Assembly: GCA_949358305.1 (NCBI GenBank)
Contig: OX442315.1
Span: 4,340,001 to 4,404,000 of the forward strand
Direction of reading: 5' to 3'
Origin: Strigamia acuminata
Taxonomy: Eukaryota > Arthropoda > Chilopoda > Geophilomorpha > Linotaeniidae
DNA length: 64,000 nucleotides
Positions 27,277 through 37,643 of the stretch are shown piece after piece. Within the stretch, counting starts at the first letter, position 1. Each line of letters opens with the position of its first letter. The position numbers and the translations under genes are program-made. The notes beneath the pieces are model-generated. The model saw only the letters and a program-made list of their open reading frames with translations, was not told the origin of the DNA and did no database searches.

Positions 27277-29460
27277 TCAGTAGAAATGGCGATAGTTTTT
27301 TCGTTTCTGCGGTCTGAGTCTGCGCGACCGGATATCGTCATTCTGTGTACCTACGCCATCTGGTGGCAGATTTTTAAGTTGGTTTTCACTTGTTCCTATC
27401 AAAGGCTGTGGTTCAAACAGTGATTTCAATGAGATTTGTTCTGTATCATCTATATATCGTTCTTTTGGCTTAATTTTCGTTGTTTTCACTAGTTTTTCTG
27501 TGTTTTCAACTACAATTTCACCTTTTTTACTGATTTTCTTCACTTTATCCGCAAATTCCACTTTCTTTTCTGGCATATCTTTCAGAACTTCATCTATTTC
27601 TTCTTCAATTCGTTCCTTATATGGCTTTAACCTTTCTACATTCACTATATCACTTTTCTTTCTCGTAGAATTGATAATTTCATAGTTATTAGGTGCAGTT
27701 CTTCTCACAATTTCATAAGGGCCGGAAAATTGCGGCAAAAGCTTCTCTGATAAGCCAACTTTTCTGTTGATGGTCTTCAAATAAACCAATTCACCTGGTT
27801 CAAACTCTTTGTTGACTCTATCCTCATCAAATCTTTTCTTACTTTTTACAGATTGTTTTTCAAGTCTCTCATTTGCAATTTTCCTGGCTGCTCGAATGAA
27901 TTTCGCTGTCCTTAAAGTAAATTCTTTCTGTGGCAGGTCCAAATTAACATCTACTGTCAAATCCACATCATATCCACGAAGTAAATAGTGTGGTGTATAT
28001 CCTGTTGTTTCATGAACGGCCGTGTTATATGAAAACAGGAGAAATGGAAGAAATTCGTCCCAATCAGTATGTTCATCATTGACGTAACTTTGCAACATTT
28101 TTGCAAATGTCGCATTAAATCTCTCAGTCAATCCATTTGTTCTTGGATGGTATCCTGACGTAGTTTTATGCAAACTTTTAAACATATTTGAGACTTCCTC
28201 GACCATTTTATTCCTGTATTCCGTTCCACGATCGCTTAGAATCTCTCTTGGACTGCCCTCTTTCAGAATAACTTCGTAAAGCAATGTTTTTGCTGCTTCT
28301 AACGCTGTAGCTGCTGCTGCTGGTCTAGCTATTGCATTTCTAGAAAGATAATCAGTTACAACAAAAACATGTTTATTTCCAAGTCGTGACAATGGAAATG
28401 GTCCTAGTGTGTCTATTCCAATTCGCTCAAAAGGTTTTGAGACTGTTGACCATGGCTGCATTAATCCTTTAGCTGGCGTTGTCATTGTTTTTGCTTTTGC
28501 GCAGTGTTGGCAGGACAAGACGTAATTTCTAACATCTTTATAGATTCTTGTCCAAAAGAATCGTGTTCTTATCCGCTTCCACGTTTTTGCCAATCCCAAA
28601 TGAGCTCCTAGTAATCCATCGTGCATTTCATACAATACATCTTTTTGAAGTTGTTTTGGAACTACTAGTAGTAAATCTTCCATGTTCAGGGAACTGTTAA
28701 GTTTTTTCTTCCTGAACAATGTTTTGTTTTGAAGAACGAACTGCTTTAGTGGTCGTCTTCTTTTTCTTGGAAGTTGCTCTTGGTTTTCTAGCGCTGTTAT
28801 GAGGTCCAGTAATTTGGGATCCTTCCTCTGTTCAACAGGGAGGTCCAAGTTTTCTAAGAAAAGCGAAGGTAATTTTTCTATTTCTTCTTCACTTAATTCT
28901 TCCTGGATCCTACTTAAAGCATCGGCATCTGTATGTTTCTTGCCGCTTTTATGAAATATTTCAAAATCATACTCAGCTAGTTGCAGCGCCCACCTGGCTA
29001 GACGTCCATTTGGATTTCGGACTCCTTTCAGCCATTGGAGGGCAGAATGGTCGGTAATAATTTGGAATTTCTGTCCATATAAGTACGGTCTAAACTTTTC
29101 AATAGCAAAAATGATTGCTAACATTTCCCTATCAGTTGCAGTGTAATTCATTTCTGCTGTGCTCATCATACGACTTGCATAAGCGATAACACGCTCTTGA
29201 TTGTTGACTTTTTGCTTCAAAATAGCTCCTAATCCATAGGCACTTGCATCGCATGAAATCATGAAGGGCTGAGTAAAATCTGGATGCGCTAACACCGGCA
29301 CTGTTATTAATGCATTTCGGAGCGTGTGGAATGCTTTGTCGTGGGGTGGTCCCCAGTCAAACTTTTCATCCTTTTTGGTTAAATTCACCAGAGGTTTGGA
29401 AATGTCCGCAAAACCTTTAATAAATTTCCGGTAATACGAGCATAATCCTAAAAAAACCAC
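27277..29460 (-). CDS. pol: E1 pol, 3' part: end of RT, RNase H and integrase
   Basis: 727 codons. It begins within the RT connection (FLGLCSYYRKFIKGF), then RNase H (SCDASAYGLGAIL, TATDREMLAIIFAIEKF), then the integrase HHCC region (HDGLLGAHLGLAKT, CQHCAKAK) and core residues in IGIDTLGPF, LSDRGTEYRN and GLTERFNATF. It ends with a basic tail. It is out of frame with the upstream RT part because of one extra A in a run at 29450-29456 (seven A's on the plus strand, against six in E2). Confidence 0.9.
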   Translation of the reverse strand: MVFLGLCSYYRKFIKGFADISKPLVNLTKKDEKFDWGPPHDKAFHTLRNALITVPVLAHPDFTQPFMISCDASAYGLGAILKQKVNNQERVIAYASRMMSTAEMNYTATDREMLAIIFAIEKFRPYLYGQKFQIITDHSALQWLKGVRNPNGRLARWALQLAEYDFEIFHKSGKKHTDADALSRIQEELSEEEIEKLPSLFLENLDLPVEQRKDPKLLDLITALENQEQLPRKRRRPLKQFVLQNKTLFRKKKLNSSLNMEDLLLVVPKQLQKDVLYEMHDGLLGAHLGLAKTWKRIRTRFFWTRIYKDVRNYVLSCQHCAKAKTMTTPAKGLMQPWSTVSKPFERIGIDTLGPFPLSRLGNKHVFVVTDYLSRNAIARPAAAATALEAAKTLLYEVILKEGSPREILSDRGTEYRNKMVEEVSNMFKSLHKTTSGYHPRTNGLTERFNATFAKMLQSYVNDEHTDWDEFLPFLLFSYNTAVHETTGYTPHYLLRGYDVDLTVDVNLDLPQKEFTLRTAKFIRAARKIANERLEKQSVKSKKRFDEDRVNKEFEPGELVYLKTINRKVGLSEKLLPQFSGPYEIVRRTAPNNYEIINSTRKKSDIVNVERLKPYKERIEEEIDEVLKDMPEKKVEFADKVKKISKKGEIVVENTEKLVKTTKIKPKERYIDDTEQISLKSLFEPQPLIGTSENQLKNLPPDGVGTQNDDIRSRRLRPQKRKNYRHFY

Positions 29461-30772
29461 GTAGTTGTTTAACGTTCACAGGAATTGGAAACTTAGCTAC
29501 TGAATCCAGATTCCTGGGATCCGGTGAAATACCTTCAGCATCAACCACATGTCCGAGATATCGTATGGTGTGTGTCGCAAACGTACATTTACTCAGTTTG
29601 ACTTTGAGATTCGCTGTTCTAAGCTTTTGGAAAACTGCCTCCAAATCAACAAGATGCTGATCGAAAGTCTTCGAAAACACTATCAAATCGTCCAGATATG
29701 CAATACATACTTTTCCCAGGAGGTTACCAAGTACTTTGTTCATCAATTTTTGAAAGGCGGCCGGGCTGTTACATAATCCCATTCCAAGGACATTAAACTC
29801 ATAATGTCCACTAGACGTGGTAAACGCTGTCTTTTCACGATCTTGTTCGTCTATTTCGACTTGGTGATATCCCTGGATAAGATCCATCATTGAAAAATAC
29901 TTCGCACCCGCTAATTGATCTAGGGTGTCATCAATACGTGGTAAGGGATAAACCATTTTCTTTGTTACCGCGTTTAACCGTCTCCAATCAACACAAAATC
30001 TCCATTTGCCGTCTCTTTTCTTGACGAGTAGTACTGGTGCACTCCATGGGCTCTCAGATTCTCTAATGACTCCTTGCTCAAGTAACTTCTTTGTTTCAGC
30101 ATCCTCGATTTCTTTTTCCTTAATCGATCGTCTATAAGGTTGTAAATGGATTGGAGGAGAATCTCCAGTATCAATTCGATGTTTAATCGTATGAGCTCTG
30201 CCTAAATCATTGTCAGTCTTCGCAAATCTATCCGAATTTTTCTCCAGCAACCGCAACATTAGCCCTTGTTGTGATGGCGTCATGTTGTCATTCGCCATGG
30301 CCGTGCTAAAGTCAAATTGATTAACTCTGTTTTCATCAAGCACGCCAGACTCAATTACATAAAAGGCCTTTGCAATTGCTGAGTTTTTTCCTAAATAGAT
30401 TGTCTTTTTAGTTGGATTTGCAACTCGCAGAACTCCTTCACCTTTTCTGAATTTAGTCAATGTTTTGCAACAAATTACTCCAAAGCGATCAATTACTCCA
30501 CTGAGTGGTTCTATAAATAGTTCATCATCTACTTTCTTTGCAATTTTAATTGGAACTACACATTCATGTAATGCTGGAATTGTTATTGGTTTTAAAACTC
30601 GGGCTATATAATTTACATCAGTATAGTTCTTTGACATTGGGAAAACTTCTTGTTGTTCATCTTTTGGGCCTACAAAGATCTTCTGTTGGTCATAGTCGAG
30701 TTTACACTTTGCAGATCTTAAAAAATTATCTCCCAGCAGTAAATGGCGTCCAAATCCATTAACGATCAATAC
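29417..30772 (-). CDS. pol: E1 pol, middle part: end of protease and most of RT
   Basis: Begins right after the E2 insertion with IVNGFGRHLLLGDNFLRS, the second conserved protease region. It continues through RT: WRFCVDWRRLNAVT, GHYEFNVLGMGLCNSPAAFQ and the catalytic YLDDLIVF. The frame ends early at 29417 after KQLRGFF, where the A-run insertion shifts frame. Codons at 30773-30811 that appear to extend it belong to the E2 LTR. Confidence 0.9.
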   Translation of the reverse strand, partial: VLIVNGFGRHLLLGDNFLRSAKCKLDYDQQKIFVGPKDEQQEVFPMSKNYTDVNYIARVLKPITIPALHECVVPIKIAKKVDDELFIEPLSGVIDRFGVICCKTLTKFRKGEGVLRVANPTKKTIYLGKNSAIAKAFYVIESGVLDENRVNQFDFSTAMANDNMTPSQQGLMLRLLEKNSDRFAKTDNDLGRAHTIKHRIDTGDSPPIHLQPYRRSIKEKEIEDAETKKLLEQGVIRESESPWSAPVLLVKKRDGKWRFCVDWRRLNAVTKKMVYPLPRIDDTLDQLAGAKYFSMMDLIQGYHQVEIDEQDREKTAFTTSSGHYEFNVLGMGLCNSPAAFQKLMNKVLGNLLGKVCIAYLDDLIVFSKTFDQHLVDLEAVFQKLRTANLKVKLSKCTFATHTIRYLGHVVDAEGISPDPRNLDSVAKFPIPVNVKQLRGFFRIMLVLPEIY

Positions 30773-31350
30773 TGTTATGTGGGATTTAGGCCCACTTGAG
30801 GCTACCCACACAACTGGGATTTGATAGGAAATAAAGAGTCATTTTAATTAGGTTTAAATTCAATCTAGTTTTTATTTAACCAGACAGCAAAGCTGTTTGA
30901 TTATTCTTTCAAATGGATGAGTTTACTCTGTTTACATTGGCACAATTCTTAAACTCAAATAATGAACTACATAAATTATATAAATTATATAAACTCTAAT
31001 TATAAATCATAAGTGACACTCTGAATTGAGATGCAATCTGAAACTATTAAATAGTGATTAAATTAATAACAATTTCTGCAGCCAGCCAAGAACAGGCTGA
31101 CATTGGATAGGAGGGATTTGAGTTCACTCTCAAGTGAGAGCCGGAAGAGAACTGTCAAACTTGGGCGGATTCACTTCACAGGAAAGCTCCTGTTACCCCC
31201 TTTAACTAATTGATAAGTCCAGTGACGAGGCAATGATGTAATCGATTGCCAACGCCATCTATGGACGAAATTTAGCAACTTTTATCCGAATTATAGCCGA
31301 ATTACGCGATACGGGTCGTCCGTTGATCGGGACGGCCTGTACGCGTAGCA
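30773..31350 (-). repeat. E2 3' LTR
   Basis: 578 bp; the plus strand starts TGTTATGTGGGATTTAGG and ends GTACGCGTAGCA. It is identical by eye to 38663-39240. Confidence 0.95.
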
Positions 31351-32325
31351 ACTCCCTTTTTTGCGTAATTTTGGTCTCTAAAATTAAATTTCGGATGAAG
31401 ACAATTCTTTTTTTTACCAAATATTAGATCTCAATTCATAGTGTCAAATAAAACAATTTACATCTCTTTTTACTCCCTTTTAGATTAATGTATATACAAA
31501 AGAAAAATCTTAATCTGTTTCAAATACAATATTTCTCATATTGGTCATATTACTTCATAAATTATACAATCATAATTTCCAACTTAACTTACTATTCAAG
31601 AAAAACTTACAAAACTTAAATTCAAAACTCAAATAAGAATGAAAATTAAACACTAATTAAACAATTCAAATTGGTTCGAATTATAATTAACCAAATTATT
31701 TCATCCATTTTTACAATAAACCTTCAGAAATAAAATACAACATTTAAATTTCACAATAAATTCTCATAAAATAATTTAACTCTTTTCAAAAAATAAATTT
31801 GTTTTTGGTTTTCATTATTTTCTTTAAAAATTTGAATTCTCTTCTAAAACATCAACTCTCTAAATCCTAGAACATTTACAAAATTTTTGTGTTTGAAAAT
31901 TTATTTACAATTCACATAATCAGTTTTATTCAAATTACGATAAACTTCACTAAATTCGCATTAATTACTTCGCCTCGCAACCTCGGATTTTCGTGTCATC
32001 AAATTTAACATTATTAAGAATTTTTATCTCACTAAAACCAATTTTTATCTGCTAATACTATGTAAAATAACATTTCTAACATATTTTCCTATTCATTAAA
32101 ATTAATCCAAAGTCTAAGAAAATTATCAGCACGAATGAACGAAGATCGCGATTTGTTTCGTTTTGCAAAGTTCGGTATTTTATACACTTTTAACCTAATA
32201 TTTCAACTCAAAATCATACTAAAACACTTAAAATATGTTCACAAACCTCAAAAAACACAATTCAATTCACGACACAACAAATAAATATCAAAATTTAAGC
32301 TTTGGTTCACGCAAGAAGCTCGCAT
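31351..32325 (-). other. E2 3' noncoding region and polypurine tract
   Basis: AT-rich with no ORF. The minus strand ends AAAAAAGGGAGT (31351-31362) at the LTR boundary. It has the same layout as in E1. Confidence 0.7.
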
Positions 32326-35300
32326 TCACCTTGGCGAAAATGTGGAGTAGCAATGGCGGTAGGATTTTCTCGCCTTCGGTCTGAGCTTGCGCGAACGATA
32401 GTCGTCGCTTTGTGTATCCGCGCCATCTAGTGGCGGGTTTTTAAGTTGTTTTTCAGTGTTTTCAAGTTCTGTTTGCGGTTCAAATAATGATTTGAGAGAA
32501 ATTTGGTCACTATCATCGATATAACGTTCTTTTGCTTTGATTTGCTTTGTTTTTGTTGGTTTATCCAGAATTTCAACTGCAATTTCTCCTTTTTTACTGA
32601 TTTTTTTCACTTTTTCAGCAAATTTCACTTTCTTTTCTGGCATCTCTTTCAAAGCTTCGTCTATGTCTTCTTCAATTCTTGCTTTATACGGTTTCAACCT
32701 TTCTACGTTAACAGTATCACTTTTCTTTCGTGTGGAATTGATAATTTCATAGTCATTTGGAGCTGTTCGTCGCACAATCTCGTAGGGGCCGGAAAATTGA
32801 GGTAAAAGCTTCTCTGACAGGCCAACTTTCCTATTTATGGTCTTCAAATAGACTAATTCGCCTGGTTCGAATTCTTTGTTGACTCTATCTTTGTCGAATC
32901 TTTTCTTACTTTTCTCAGACTGCTTTTGAAGTCGTTCATTTGCAATCTTCCTAGCCTGTTGCATGAATTTTGATGTGCGTAACGTGAACTCTTTTTGGGG
33001 CAGATTTAGGTTAACATCTATTGTCAAATCCACATCATATCCTCGAAGAAGATAGTGCGGTGTGTAACCTGTTGTTTCATGAACTCCCGTGTTGTAGGAA
33101 AACAGGACAAATGGCAGGAACTCATCCCAATCGGTGTGATCATCATTAACATAACTTTGCAACATTTTTGCGAATGTCGCATTAAACCTTTCTGTTAATC
33201 CATTGGTCCTTGGGTGGTATCCTGACGTTGTTTTATGCAAACTTTTGAATAAATTAGATACTTCTTCAATCATTTGGTTCCTGTATTCCGTTCCACGGTC
33301 GCTTAAAATTTCTCTTGGGCTGCCTTCCTTAAGAATCACTTCATAAACCAAAGTCTTTGCTGCTTCTAGAGCTGTTCCTACTGGTGCAGCTCTTGCAATC
33401 ACAGATCTTGACAAATAATCAGTCACAACGAAAACGTGTTTATTTCCTAGTTTTGACAATGGGAAAGGTCCAAGTGTGTCCATTCCAATCCGCTCGAATG
33501 GTTTTGAGACGGTTGACCACGGTTGCATTAGTCCTTTGGCTGGAGTTGTCATCGACTTTGCTTTTGCGCAGTTTTGGCAGGACAAGACGTATTTTCTAAC
33601 GTCAGTGTAAATTCTTGTCCAAAAGAATCTTGTTCTTATTCGTTTCCATGTTTTTGCCAAACCTAAGTGAGCTCCTAGTAATCCGTCGTGCATTTCATGC
33701 AATACATCCTTCTGGAGTTGTTTCGGAACTACTAGCAATAATCCTTCTGTATTTAGGGAACTTGAAGAGTTTTTCTTCCTAAATAACGTTTTCTCGTGGA
33801 GCACGTACTGCTTAAGCGGTCGTCTCCTCTTCTTTGGAAGTTGCTCTAGGTTTTCAACTGCTGTAATTAGGTCCAGTAGTTTGGGATCCATCCTCTGTTG
33901 TGCAGGGAGGTCCAAATTTTCCAAGAAAAGCGAAGGTAATTTTTCTATTTCTTCTTCACTCATCTGGTCTGGTATCCTACTTAGTGCATCGGCGTCTGTG
34001 TGCTTTTTGCCGCTTTTATACACTATATCGAAATCAAAGTCTACTAATTGCAATGCCCATCTGGCTAAACGTCCATTGGGGTTTCGGACTGACTTCAGCC
34101 ATTGGAGGGGTTGGTGGTCGGTTATTATTTGGAATTTCTGTCCGTACAAGTAAGGTCTGAATTTCTGTACTGCAAACATTATAGCGAGACACTCTCTTTC
34201 AGTGGCGGTGTAGTTTTGTTCCGCTGTGCTCATCAGTTTGCTTGCATACGCTACAACTCGCTCCTGGTTGTTGATCTTTTGCTTCAGAATGGCTCCCATT
34301 CCATACGCACTTGCGTCGGTTGATACTATGAATGGCTGTGCAAAGTCTGGATGCGCCAACACCGGTACTGTTATTAATGCATTTCGGAGTGTGATGAACG
34401 CTGTATCGTGGGGTGGTCCCCAGTCAAACTTCTCGTCCTTTTTAGTGAGATTCACCAGAGGTTTAGAAATGTCTGCAAATCCCTTGATGAATTTTCGGTA
34501 ATAAGAGCAGAGTCCTAAAAAACCACGTAGTTGTTTAACGTTCACAGGAAGTGGAAACTTCGCGACTGCTTCCAGGTTCCTGGGATCTGGTGAAACTCCA
34601 TCAGCATCAACCACATGTCCTAAGTATCGAATGGTGTCGGTGGCAAACGTACATTTACTCAGCCTAACTTTCAGGTTTGCCATTCTGAGCTTTTCAAAAA
34701 CTGCGTCCACATCCACGAGGTGCTGTTCGAATGTCTTCGAGAATATTATTAAATCATCGAGGTACGCTATGCATACCTTTCCCAAGAGGTTCCCAAGCAC
34801 TTTATTCATCAATTTTTGAAAGGCGGCTGGGCTGTTACATAATCCCATTCCGAGGACATTAAATTCATAATGTCCGCTTGACGTCGTGAACGCTGTCTTT
34901 TCACGATCTTGTTCGTCTATTTCGACTTGGTGGTATCCCTGAATGAGATCCATCATCGAAAAATACTTCGCACCCGCTAGTTGATCTAGGGTGTCGTCGA
35001 TACGTGGTAAGGGATAAACCATTTTCTTCGTTACTGCGTTTAAACGTCTCCAATCAACGCAAAATCTCCATCTGCCGTCTCTTTTCTTAATGAGTAGTAC
35101 TGGTGCACTCCATGGGCTCTCGGATTCTCTAATTACTCCTTGTTCAAGTAACTTCTTTGTTTCAGCCTCCTCGATTTCTTTTTCCTTAATGGATCGTCTA
35201 TAAGGTTGCAAGTGGATTGGAGGAGAGTCTCCTGTATCAATACGATGTTTTATTGCCTGTGCTCTGCCTAAGTCACTGTCAGATGTTGCAAATCTATCCG

Positions 35301-36057
35301 AATTCTTCTCTAGCAGCTGTCGCATCAATTCCTGTTGAGTTGGTGTCATATTCTCATTTGCCATGGCCTTGCTAAAGTCAAATTGATCAGCTCTTTTTTC
35401 ATCTAACAAGCCAGACTCAATCACGTAAAATGCTTTCGCAACTGCTGAGTTTTTTCTTAAATAGATTGTCTTTTTAGTTGGATTCGCAACACGCAGAACT
35501 CCTTCACCTTTTCTGAATGTAGTCAATGTCTTGCAACAAATCACACCAAATCGATCGATTACTCCACTCAATGGTTCTACAAACAATTCGTCATCAACTT
35601 TCTTTGCTATCTTTATTGGTACTACACATTCATGTAAAGCTGGTATCGTTATTGGTTTTAAAACTCGCGCAATATAATTTTGTTCAGTGTAATTCTTTGA
35701 CATTGGGAAAACTTCTTGTTGTTTATCTTTTGGCCCTACAAAGATCTTCTGTTGGTCATAGTCGAGCTGGCACCTTGCAGATCTCAAAAAATTATCTCCT
35801 AGCAGTAAATGGTTGCCAAATCCGCTGACAATCAGCACTTCAATAGTATGTTGTTGTTGTCCAACGTCAATGGTAATCTTGGTTTTTCCTACTGGGGTTA
35901 TCAATGAACCATCTACAACTCTAAGTCGAACATGTGGACATGGTTGGTATTTGAGCTGCAGAGTTCTTACCAAATCTTCATTAATGATGTTGCGATAACC
36001 TCCGGAATCCAAGACACCAGTGACTTCCAAACCATTCACTACTACTGGAATCTGCAA
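32326..36057 (-). CDS. pol: E2 Pol polyprotein (PR-RT-RNase H-IN), intact
   Basis: 1,243 codons counted from a TTG. The frame is open upstream to the frameshift site at 36150, adding about 31 basic residues (GKLEWPQRR, KKKK, LEIIELNATDELL). Protease VLDSGGYRN (D17) and LLLGDNFLRS; RT YLDDLIIF near residue 432; RNase H STDASAYGMGAIL and TATERECLAIMFAV; integrase GAHLGLAKTWKRI, CQNCAKAK, IGMDTLGPF, LSDRGTEYRN and GLTERFNATF. A basic C-terminal tail follows. No internal stop or frameshift is present, so the protein is likely functional. Confidence 0.95.
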   Translation of the reverse strand: MQIPVVVNGLEVTGVLDSGGYRNIINEDLVRTLQLKYQPCPHVRLRVVDGSLITPVGKTKITIDVGQQQHTIEVLIVSGFGNHLLLGDNFLRSARCQLDYDQQKIFVGPKDKQQEVFPMSKNYTEQNYIARVLKPITIPALHECVVPIKIAKKVDDELFVEPLSGVIDRFGVICCKTLTTFRKGEGVLRVANPTKKTIYLRKNSAVAKAFYVIESGLLDEKRADQFDFSKAMANENMTPTQQELMRQLLEKNSDRFATSDSDLGRAQAIKHRIDTGDSPPIHLQPYRRSIKEKEIEEAETKKLLEQGVIRESESPWSAPVLLIKKRDGRWRFCVDWRRLNAVTKKMVYPLPRIDDTLDQLAGAKYFSMMDLIQGYHQVEIDEQDREKTAFTTSSGHYEFNVLGMGLCNSPAAFQKLMNKVLGNLLGKVCIAYLDDLIIFSKTFEQHLVDVDAVFEKLRMANLKVRLSKCTFATDTIRYLGHVVDADGVSPDPRNLEAVAKFPLPVNVKQLRGFLGLCSYYRKFIKGFADISKPLVNLTKKDEKFDWGPPHDTAFITLRNALITVPVLAHPDFAQPFIVSTDASAYGMGAILKQKINNQERVVAYASKLMSTAEQNYTATERECLAIMFAVQKFRPYLYGQKFQIITDHQPLQWLKSVRNPNGRLARWALQLVDFDFDIVYKSGKKHTDADALSRIPDQMSEEEIEKLPSLFLENLDLPAQQRMDPKLLDLITAVENLEQLPKKRRRPLKQYVLHEKTLFRKKNSSSSLNTEGLLLVVPKQLQKDVLHEMHDGLLGAHLGLAKTWKRIRTRFFWTRIYTDVRKYVLSCQNCAKAKSMTTPAKGLMQPWSTVSKPFERIGMDTLGPFPLSKLGNKHVFVVTDYLSRSVIARAAPVGTALEAAKTLVYEVILKEGSPREILSDRGTEYRNQMIEEVSNLFKSLHKTTSGYHPRTNGLTERFNATFAKMLQSYVNDDHTDWDEFLPFVLFSYNTGVHETTGYTPHYLLRGYDVDLTIDVNLNLPQKEFTLRTSKFMQQARKIANERLQKQSEKSKKRFDKDRVNKEFEPGELVYLKTINRKVGLSEKLLPQFSGPYEIVRRTAPNDYEIINSTRKKSDTVNVERLKPYKARIEEDIDEALKEMPEKKVKFAEKVKKISKKGEIAVEILDKPTKTKQIKAKERYIDDSDQISLKSLFEPQTELENTEKQLKNPPLDGADTQSDDYRSRKLRPKARKSYRHCYSTFSPR

Positions 36058-36140
36058 AAGTTCATCTGTGGCGTTCAGCTCAATGATTTCTAATTTTTTC
36101 TTTTTGAATTTCTTCTTGTTTTTCCGTCTTTGTGGCCATT

Positions 36141-37259
36141 CTAGTTTCCCGATTGATTAGCTGGTCCACCACGTGGGGCTCCTCGTTGACCTCGGCCTCC
36201 TTGGTAATTTTCAATGAAATTTTTACCTTTATAGTTTGGATTTCGTGGGTGACCTTGGTTATTTGGATTCCCCTGTCTTTGACCTTGTTGTTGTTGTTGC
36301 GGTGGATTCCATTGCTGTTGTGGCTGTTGTTGTTGTTGGAATCCTTGGCCAGAATTATTCCACTGATTATTCCAATTGCCTCTGTTTTGACCTTTATTAT
36401 TATTCCATCCTCTACCTTGGTTCCAATTACTGTTGTTATTCCACCATCCACGTTGTTGTCCAGGTCGCCCTCTAAAGTTTCCTCTATTATAGAACTGGGC
36501 CTGGTTTGGATGTGGCGTATACCATTGATTTTGGTAGAAGACTGGAGTGACCTCTGCATATTGAACGTCCCCAAACTGCTGCTGTTGTCTTAGCACTTTG
36601 ACCTCTGCTAACAACTCGTCTTTTGTTTTATTGACGTCGCTCGGTTCTACCAAGCAACTCGGTGTCACCTCACCTGTTGTATCAACAGCTTTTTGCAGTA
36701 GGGTTAGTAAAACTTCTGCAGGATCCTCATTGAATGCGTGGGCTTCCAACAATCCAAGTTGTGATGTTAATTGGTCCAACGTCTTTGGGTAATTGGCTAC
36801 TAATTTATCTCTGATCACCTTCTTCATTCCTTGAAACACGTGAAATATCTTTTGATCTTCCGTGAACGACGGTCTTGCATAAGAGCATTCCTTTAATATT
36901 TTCTGCATGTGTTCCAAAGCTGTTCCGTCCTTGTGCTGCATTGCTTGTAATTTCGCCAAAATTGCTGTTATTTGTCGTCGAAATTTCGTTTTCAACGCAT
37001 CTTTCCATTCAGTCCAAGTTCTAGACGGATGTAATGGAAGTTGGTCTAAATACCACGATGATGCAGAATGTTTCAGCACAATTGACAGATGTTTAATTCT
37101 TTCAGTATCATCGGCAATCGTATCTTCGTATCCAATTAACCATGTGTCGATATTTCCAGTGGCTGGATCAAAATCAACTGGATTTCTTCTATTAACCACT
37201 AAATTTTGTAATACTGTTTGTATTGCCAACATTTCTGGCGATGGCGAAGCATTAGCCAT
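36141..37259 (-). CDS. gag: E2 Gag (from first ATG; longer non-AUG form possible)
   Basis: 372 residues from the first in-frame ATG at 37259 (MANASPSPEM, AAGATGG context). It has a Gag core with VQNLV-type helices, DFDPATGNIDTWLIGYEDTI and SASSWYLDQLP, WTEWKDALKTKFRRQITAIL and IFHVFQGMKK. The C-terminal third is Asn/Gln/Gly/Arg-rich (WWNNN, GRGWNNNKGQNRG, QQQQ, RGQRGAPRGG) and contains no CCHC knuckle, so RNA binding is probably by RG-rich sequence. The frame stays open upstream for about 128 codons without an ATG, to ATT at 37643. That part is conserved in E1 at protein level. Confidence 0.9.
   Translation of the reverse strand: MANASPSPEMLAIQTVLQNLVVNRRNPVDFDPATGNIDTWLIGYEDTIADDTERIKHLSIVLKHSASSWYLDQLPLHPSRTWTEWKDALKTKFRRQITAILAKLQAMQHKDGTALEHMQKILKECSYARPSFTEDQKIFHVFQGMKKVIRDKLVANYPKTLDQLTSQLGLLEAHAFNEDPAEVLLTLLQKAVDTTGEVTPSCLVEPSDVNKTKDELLAEVKVLRQQQQFGDVQYAEVTPVFYQNQWYTPHPNQAQFYNRGNFRGRPGQQRGWWNNNSNWNQGRGWNNNKGQNRGNWNNQWNNSGQGFQQQQQPQQQWNPPQQQQQGQRQGNPNNQGHPRNPNYKGKNFIENYQGGRGQRGAPRGGPANQSGN
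36144..36150 (-). promoter_or_regulatory. E2 gag-pol -1 frameshift site
   Basis: The minus strand reads G GGA AAC in the gag frame, immediately followed by the gag stop TAG. Pol is in the -1 frame and open through this point. G GGA AAC is a known slippery heptamer. In-frame readthrough of the TAG soon meets another stop, so frameshifting is the better explanation. No strong downstream stem was seen by eye. Confidence 0.75.
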
Positions 37260-37643
37260 CTTAATTGGAGATTGTTCTTTATTAATACACAAATATGAAA
37301 GTTCTAAATTTGGTTGCTCCTCAACGTCTTGGAAAATGTCCTTCTCGTCTGCGTCGTCTAGATCACTCTGTTCCCGTATCAATAGTTCTCCTAATTGCTC
37401 CACCTCGTGTGGAAACAATTCAGCTTGAAGATCAGCACTAACAACTCGTATACGGTGCTGTTGCGGGGTTTCACCTTCCCTTTTTTGAGTTTTAAGTTCC
37501 TCTTTGGGTTTTGGCTTCCTCTTTCGCTCAGTCACCTTGTCGCTCAATGCTGTCTCTTCTTCCAACTCCTCTTCTTTCTTAACACCTGAGAGCAGGTAAT
37601 CCGTTACGTATTTTGAAAACGCGTAACGTCTAGAGTCCGCAAT
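37260..37643 (-). CDS. E2 Gag N-terminal extension without AUG
   Basis: About 128 codons in frame with gag, from ATT (37643; A at -3, G at +4) to the MANAS start. Content is charged: YVTDYLLS, DKVTERKRKPKPK, GETPQQHR, EQLGELLIREQSDLDDAD. E1 has the matching YLFS, DKVTDRKKRSKSK, FETPEQRHK, TELGNLLDKVQANLDDA. Neither contains Met before MANAS, and in E2 a TAA lies just upstream of the ATC-ATT. Initiation at a near-cognate codon or a spliced-in ATG are the options. Confidence 0.55.
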
